Of a DNA stretch of 64,000 nt, positions 59,995 through 64,000 are shown one piece after another. Position 1 is the stretch's first letter, and the number at the start of each line of letters is the position of its first letter. A program made the position numbers and the translations under genes. A model generated the notes under the pieces. It saw only the letters and a list, made by a program, of their open reading frames with translations. It did not search any database and had not been told where the DNA came from. The DNA comes from Micromonospora ferruginea (GTDB taxonomy: Bacteria > Actinomycetota > Actinomycetes > Mycobacteriales > Micromonosporaceae): NCBI RefSeq assembly GCF_013694245.2, contig NZ_CP059322.2, forward strand, positions 4,719,001-4,783,000, in the 5' to 3' direction.

Positions 59995-60477
59995 GTGGCG
60001 GGTGCGGAGTCGACGTTGCGACCGGTGCGCTGGCGCGGGCTGCCCCGACGCCGGACGCTGGTACGGGTGACGCTGGTCGCGGTGCTCCTGGGGCTGGCCG
60101 CGGCGGTGCTGCACACCCCCGCCGGCTGCCCGCCCGGATCGCCCTCGGCCACCGGCACGACGACGACGCCCTCGGCCCGGCCCGGTGGGACGGCGGAACT
60201 GCCCGCCGGGGCGGTCGGTGTGCCGATCCGGCTGGCCGAGCCGGCCGCTCTCGCCGTGCTGCGCCCGGGTGCCCGGGTCGATCTGCTGGTGGTGCCGGCC
60301 GGCGGGTCGTCGGACCCGAGCCTGCTCGCCCCGCGCGCGCTCGTGCTCGACGTGGTGGGCGCCGGCGGGGCGGTCGACGGGTCCTCGGCGCTCTACCTGG
60401 CGCTGCCGCCGGAGCAGGCACGGCGTGCGGTCGGCCTGCCCGAGGGCAGCCGCTTCGCCGTGGTGGTGCGTGGCTGA
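59995..60477 (+). CDS. SAF/RcpC-CpaB-like pilus assembly protein
   Basis: A 160-aa protein with a basic N terminus and one span (LVRVTLVAVLLGLAAAVL). The C-terminal domain is typical of RcpC/CpaB Flp-pilus proteins: AELPAGAVGVPIRLAEPAAL, LRPGARVDLLVVPAGG, ALVLDVVGAGG, LYLALPPEQARRAVGLP. GTG 59995 has GGGAGG six nt upstream; an earlier ATG at 59968 lacks one. No tad/pilus genes are nearby, so its role here is open. Confidence 0.8.
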   Translation: MAGAESTLRPVRWRGLPRRRTLVRVTLVAVLLGLAAAVLHTPAGCPPGSPSATGTTTTPSARPGGTAELPAGAVGVPIRLAEPAALAVLRPGARVDLLVVPAGGSSDPSLLAPRALVLDVVGAGGAVDGSSALYLALPPEQARRAVGLPEGSRFAVVVRG

Positions 60478-60491
60478 GCCGGCCGGGCGGG

Positions 60492-60668
60492 TCAGTCCCA
60501 GTGCGGCGGGCGCTCGGCGAGCAGCCAGTCGTCCCTGCCGCCGGGGCGCTCGCCCCAGCCACGGTCGGTGTCGTCGGTGGTCTGCTCGGGCAGCACCACG
60601 AAGTCTTCGCTGAGGTCGACCACGCGGTCGTCGTCGCCGCGCGGGACCCGGATGCCGGGTTCGGTCAC
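60492..60668 (-). CDS. Small conserved acidic protein
   Basis: A 58-aa acidic protein: VDLSEDFVVLPEQTTDDTDR then WGERPGGRDDWLLAERPPHW. This resembles short conserved actinobacterial proteins of unknown function. GTG 60668 is preceded by TATCCT (60677-60682) eight nt upstream, so it is leaderless. It is convergent with the SAF-domain gene. Confidence 0.7.
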   Translation of the reverse strand: MTEPGIRVPRGDDDRVVDLSEDFVVLPEQTTDDTDRGWGERPGGRDDWLLAERPPHWD

Positions 60669-60676
60669 GAGCAGCA

Positions 60677-60682
60677 AGGATA
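60677..60682 (-). promoter_or_regulatory. -10 box TATCCT for the 60668 gene
   Basis: TATCCT ends eight nt before GTG 60668. Confidence 0.5.
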
Positions 60683-60770
60683 CCGCCGCCGGGCGGCCAT
60701 CTCGACCCTCCCGGCCGTCCCCGGATCGGGTACGTCCTCCCTGAGCGCGCCCGCCACGTCCAGCTCGGCT

Positions 60771-60900
60771 CCGAGCCGAGCCGAGCCGAGCCGAGCCGGA
60801 CGGTGCCGGGTCGGGCCGGACGGTGCCGGGTCGGGCCGGACGGTGCCGGGTCGGGCCGGACGGTGCCGGGTCGGGCCGGACGGTGCCGGGTCGGGCCGGA
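60771..60900. repeat. Minisatellite: CCGAG x5, then 20-nt unit x5
   Basis: Five CCGAG pentamers (60771-60795) run into five perfect copies of cggtgccgggtcgggccgga (60801-60900). It lies in the 317-nt gene-free gap 60669-60985, within which I see otherwise only promoter boxes. Confidence 0.95.
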
Positions 60901-60971
60901 GGGCCGCGAACGTGATGCCGTTGGTGGATCGAGGCTCGCCGCGTCGGACGGCCGACCGGCCGGGGCGTTGG

Positions 60972-60977
60972 TAGCGT
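60972..60977 (+). promoter_or_regulatory. -10 box TAGCGT for the 60986 gene
   Basis: TAGCGT ends eight nt before GTG 60986. Confidence 0.45.
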
Positions 60978-60985
60978 CGGTCGGC

Positions 60986-61864
60986 GTGACGACGCCGAGC
61001 GGTGGCAACTCCGACGACGAGACCTGGCGACGCCCCGAGCCGTCGGCCACGGCGGACGGGACACCGGTCGCGCAGCGGCCCGGTGACGACCGGCCGACCG
61101 GCACGGGCCACGCCGACGAGGGCGAGCCCAGGGAGCCGGGCCCCGCCGCCGGCACCGACCCGACGCCGGCCGAACGAACGGACCCGGCCGACCCGACGCC
61201 GGCCGAACGAACGGACCCGGCCGACCCGACGCCGACCGAGCGGACGGACCCGGCCGACCCGACGCTCGCCGAGCGGACGGACCCGGCCGACCCGACGCCG
61301 GCCGAACGAACGGACCAAGCCCACCCGACGCTCGCCGAACGAACGGACCCGCCCGCGACGGCCCCCGCCGAGGACCCGGGCGACGCGGAGCCCGCCGAGA
61401 GACCGGGCGACGCGGGAACCGACCCCGCCGAGGCGGGACACGCGGGCGCCGGTACGTCGGACACCGCAGTGACGACCCCCGCGCCCGAAGCGGGTGTGCC
61501 CGGAGGCACCAGCCCGTGGTCGCGTGAGGGCGCCTCGGAGAGCCCCTGGGCCAGGCCGGACCCGGCCGCTCCGACCGGCGGCTGGACCGCGACCGGCGGC
61601 GAGTGGCCCGGCCCGGCCGGGTACGCCGGCGCCCCCGCCCCGGGTGGCTACGCCGGACCGCCGACCGGCACCCCACCGCCGCCCGGCTGGCGACCGCCGG
61701 TGCACGTGCAGGTGCCGCCGCCCCGGCAGCTCCCGCCGCAGGACATGGCCGCCATGGACCGGTCCGAGCAGCGCGCCCAGCAGCTCACCTACGGCGTCGG
61801 GGCGGTCGTCGGGGTGGTGCTGCTGCTGCTGACGTGCCTGCTTTGCTCGCGGATCCTGTTCTAG
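60986..61864 (+). CDS. Repeat-rich tail-anchored membrane protein
   Basis: A 292-aa protein. Residues 55-110 are five or six copies of an 11-residue repeat (DPADPTPAERT) encoded by 33-nt DNA repeats; then comes an acidic Ala/Glu stretch and a Pro/Gly-rich part. A single C-terminal span (YGVGAVVGVVLLLLTCLLCS) lies near residue 280. Function is unknown; a disordered, membrane-tethered arm is inferred. The start is GTG 60986. Confidence 0.75.
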   Translation: MTTPSGGNSDDETWRRPEPSATADGTPVAQRPGDDRPTGTGHADEGEPREPGPAAGTDPTPAERTDPADPTPAERTDPADPTPTERTDPADPTLAERTDPADPTPAERTDQAHPTLAERTDPPATAPAEDPGDAEPAERPGDAGTDPAEAGHAGAGTSDTAVTTPAPEAGVPGGTSPWSREGASESPWARPDPAAPTGGWTATGGEWPGPAGYAGAPAPGGYAGPPTGTPPPPGWRPPVHVQVPPPRQLPPQDMAAMDRSEQRAQQLTYGVGAVVGVVLLLLTCLLCSRILF

Positions 61865-61871
61865 CCGCAGG

Positions 61872-62354
61872 TCAGACGATCCCGTCCCACACCGTCTTGG
61901 CCCCGCTGTCACCGGTCAGGTAGACGTAGACCAGCGCGAACACGGCGAGCACGACCGCCACGGCGGTGAGCGCGATCGGCACCCAGCGGGGCAGGTCGCG
62001 GATGCGGGCGTAGCCCTTGGTGCTCAGCACGAGCAGGAGCGCCACGACCGCCAGGCCGAGCGTGAACCAGAGCAGCGTCTCGCCGTACTCGGAATGCTCG
62101 TGGATCTTCTGGAGCCCTTCGGCCGGGTAGCCGCGCGACTCCAGCACCTCCTCCAGTTCCTCGCCGGACTCGGTCGCCACCCAGGCGAGGATCGGGGTGA
62201 CCACGGCGAGCGCCAACACCGCCCAGTCGAGCCGGGGCCGCCAGCGGGGCAGCACCCCGTAGGCGACGGTGAGCAGCGCCAGCAGCGGCACCAGCACCAC
62301 CACCGCGTGAATGACCAGGACGTGGCCCGGGAGACCGTTGACTTCCCTGAACAC
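61872..62354 (-). CDS. DUF2231-like integral membrane protein
   Basis: A 160-aa protein with four spans and GLPGHVLVIHAVVVLVPLLA at the N terminus, like the HP-xxVHFP region of DUF2231 proteins. The interhelical loop is acidic (ESGEELEEVLESRGYPAEGL, then KIHEHSEYG) and contains two His. GTG 62354 has GGAGG five nt upstream. It is convergent with the repeat-rich gene, 7 nt apart. Confidence 0.8.
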   Translation of the reverse strand: MFREVNGLPGHVLVIHAVVVLVPLLALLTVAYGVLPRWRPRLDWAVLALAVVTPILAWVATESGEELEEVLESRGYPAEGLQKIHEHSEYGETLLWFTLGLAVVALLLVLSTKGYARIRDLPRWVPIALTAVAVVLAVFALVYVYLTGDSGAKTVWDGIV

Positions 62355-62473
62355 CGACACCTCCGGCGAGTGGACGGATTCGCGCGCGGTCAGCGTACGA
62401 CGCGGCGTGGCCGCACACCGAGATCCACGCAGCACGAACCGTGCCGGTTCATCCGGCGTGGCACTCTTGACCG

Positions 62474-63325
62474 GTGGACACCGACGACATCGGCCTGTTC
62501 GGTCCGGGCTCGGTCACGTGGAAGGTGCACGAGGAACCGGTCCTGATCGTCGCCGGCCTGCGCTCGCTCTACCTGCAGGCGCTGCATCCGCGCGCGATGG
62601 CCGGGGTGGCGCAGAACAGCAACTACCGCGCCGACGCCTGGGGCCGGCTGGTCCGCACGGCGACGTACGTGGCGACCACGATCTACGGCACCACCGCCGA
62701 GGCGGAGGCGGCCGGCCGGCGCCTGCGTGGGCTGCACGCGCGGATGCGCGCCACCGATCCGGTGACCGGTGAGGAGTTCCGGGTCGACGAGCCGGACCTG
62801 CTGCGCTGGGTGCACGTCACCGAGGTCGAGTCGTTCGTGAGCACCGCGCGCCGGGCGGGGCTGGCGCTGACCGACGACGAGGTGGACGGCTACTACACCG
62901 AGCAGCGCCGGACGGCCGCCCTGGTGGGGCTGGACCCGGCGTCGGTGCCGGGCACCGCCGCCGAGGTCGACGCCTACTACCGGGCGGTACGCCCCGAGCT
63001 GCGGATGACCCGGGAGGCGGCCGAGACGGCGTTGTTCCTGACCGCGCCGCCGATCCCGTGGAAGCTCAGCCCGCCGGTGAAGCTCGGCCTGAACCTGGGC
63101 CCGCCGCGCTGGGCGTATCTCGGGGTGGCCGGCACCGCGCTGGGGTTGCTGCCGCCCTGGGCGTTGCGGCTCTACGGCGGGCTGGGCCTGCCGACCACCG
63201 CGCTCTCGGCGGAGGTGGGCGTGCGGGCGTTGCGGCTGGCCCTGGCGGCGGTGCCGCGGCGCTACCGGGAGGGGCCGTTGCAGCAGGCCGCCAAGGAGCG
63301 GGCGGCCCGGCTCACGGCCGCCTGA
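62474..63325 (+). CDS. Oxygenase MpaB family protein (DUF2236)
   Basis: A 283-aa protein of the MpaB/DUF2236 family (related to latex-clearing oxygenases, haem-dependent in characterised members). Landmarks are GPGSVTWKVHEEPVLIVAGL, LYLQALHPRAMAGV with a conserved His (about 38), and RWVHVTEVESF (about 113). The second half contains a hydrophobic segment GTALGLLPPWALRLYGG. GTG 62474 has no ribosome site and may be leaderless. The substrate is unknown. Confidence 0.88.
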   Translation: MDTDDIGLFGPGSVTWKVHEEPVLIVAGLRSLYLQALHPRAMAGVAQNSNYRADAWGRLVRTATYVATTIYGTTAEAEAAGRRLRGLHARMRATDPVTGEEFRVDEPDLLRWVHVTEVESFVSTARRAGLALTDDEVDGYYTEQRRTAALVGLDPASVPGTAAEVDAYYRAVRPELRMTREAAETALFLTAPPIPWKLSPPVKLGLNLGPPRWAYLGVAGTALGLLPPWALRLYGGLGLPTTALSAEVGVRALRLALAAVPRRYREGPLQQAAKERAARLTAA

Positions 63326-63332
63326 GGCGTCC

Positions 63333-64000
63333 TCAGTCGGCGTCGGCGAAGCGTTCGACGGCCGACCACGGGTCCTTGCCGGGGGCCTGCGCGCCGGCCG
63401 GGCAGGTGCGCCGGTAGTCGCACCAGCCGCAGCGCGGCCCCGGCTCGGTGGGGAACTCCTCGTCGGGGTCGGCCCCGCCGGCCACCGCCCGCTCGGCGGT
63501 CATGATGTCGCGGGCGGTCTCCTCGGCGCGGGTGAGCTGCCGGTGCAGCGACTCCGGCGTGTGGTCGTGCGCGGCGACGGTGCCGGTGGGCAGGTGGTGC
63601 AGCTCGACCCGGCGGCACGGCCGGCGGAACACCCGCTCCGCCGCGTACGCGTAGAGCGCGAGCGCCTGCGAGCCCCGGGCGTCGTCGGCGTCGAGCCCGG
63701 TGCGGCCGGTCTTGTAATCGACGATGACCAGCTCCGGCCGGCCGTCCGGGCCGGGGCGGGAGTCGATCCGGTCGGTGCGGCCGTTGAACGCCAGCACCGC
63801 GGTCTTGACGGCGACCACCCGCTCCACGCCGATCGGCTCGTCGGCCGGGTCGAGGCCCGCCACGTAGGACTCGAGCCAGCCCAGCGCCCGGCGGAAGGCG
63901 TCGCGTTCCTGCTCGTCGTCGCGGTAGCCCTCGCGGACCCAGGTGCCCTTGAGGAGGGTGCCGAGCGCCTCGGGACGGCGGCGGTCGGGGGCCAGCGCAT
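63333..64000 (-). CDS. RecB-family PD-(D/E)XK exonuclease, 3' part
   Basis: The C-terminal ~221 residues; the beginning lies past the right edge. The nuclease core has FNGRTDRIDSRP and VIVDYKTGRTGL (the Asp and Lys of the PD-(D/E)XK site). QALALYAYAAERVFRR follows, and a terminal Cys cluster CGWCDYRRTCPAG that in this family helps hold a 4Fe-4S cluster. It acts in DNA end processing by family. The stop is at 63333, convergent with the MpaB-like gene. Confidence 0.9.
   Translation of the reverse strand, partial: ALAPDRRRPEALGTLLKGTWVREGYRDDEQERDAFRRALGWLESYVAGLDPADEPIGVERVVAVKTAVLAFNGRTDRIDSRPGPDGRPELVIVDYKTGRTGLDADDARGSQALALYAYAAERVFRRPCRRVELHHLPTGTVAAHDHTPESLHRQLTRAEETARDIMTAERAVAGGADPDEEFPTEPGPRCGWCDYRRTCPAGAQAPGKDPWSAVERFADAD

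Noticed and set aside
60771..60900. Possible CRISPR array
   Set aside because: Repeats are tandem without spacers and no cas gene is present.

Overview
The window is chromosomal DNA of a very GC-rich actinomycete, most likely a Micromonospora-type member of the Micromonosporaceae. This is inferred from the roughly 70+ % GC with G/C in nearly every third codon position, frequent GTG starts, many apparently leaderless genes with TAnnnT -10 boxes 6-8 nt before the start, a PMT mannosyltransferase next to rsmI, and a galU/gephyrin-like/rimJ/SepX cell-division neighbourhood. Almost all of it reads as core chromosome. No prophage, insertion sequence, CRISPR array or biosynthetic cluster was seen.

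Layout. 1-1904: start of a BMP-type nucleoside/simple-sugar ABC importer (lipoprotein, hairpin, ATPase running off the left edge). 2164-4247: small membrane protein, then a membrane protein facing a divergent TetR repressor across paired operators. 4303-13075: maltose/maltodextrin regulon (two GH13 enzymes, malEFG without its own ATPase, a LacI-type regulator and TTGC/GCAA operators). 13227-17760: housekeeping block (hypothetical, YtrA-like GntR, YihY membrane protein, 2H phosphoesterase, trpS, CorC-like protein). 17925-23309: galE-galK, then cysDN and cysQ. 23385-27790: pth, L25, prs, glmU and tRNA-Gln. 27806-31183: two tandem HTH proteins with a LAGLIDADG-like motif, a TetR regulator and two DUF4383 membrane proteins. 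31269-36013: ABC-F, ispE, rsmA and tatD, a ribosome/isoprenoid block. 36084-43770: hypothetical, alpha/beta hydrolase, metG, membrane protein, rsmI and PMT. 43771-51980: surface proteins (VWA pair, proline-rich anchor, G5/excalibur protein), a phosphopantetheinyl transferase, a VOC protein and a lone proteasome-type hydrolase. 52041-58479: tRNA-Ala, SepX/GlpR, RimJ-like, gephyrin-like Glp/MoeA, galU and a GGDEF protein. 58564-64000: 5-FCL, FmdB, pilus-type SAF protein, small proteins, DUF2231-like protein, MpaB-like oxygenase and the 3' end of a RecB-type nuclease.

How it fits together. The maltose block imports malto-oligosaccharides (MalEFG, probably energised by an ATPase encoded elsewhere), and the two GH13 enzymes cut them under one LacI-type repressor. 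galE, galK and galU supply UDP-sugars. galU, the gephyrin-like protein, the acetyltransferase and the SepX/GlpR membrane protein match the conserved actinobacterial neighbourhood tied to FtsZ and septation.

Non-coding structure stands out. A palindromic element with core GGCGGGGGCCCCGCTTAAC recurs at five intergenic loci. A second repeat begins exactly at the stop codon of galE and of the gephyrin-like gene. Other features are a five-copy 20-nt minisatellite, a strong minus-strand terminator in the PMT-VWA gap that suggests a small RNA, and an inverted repeat next to a G-quadruplex motif.
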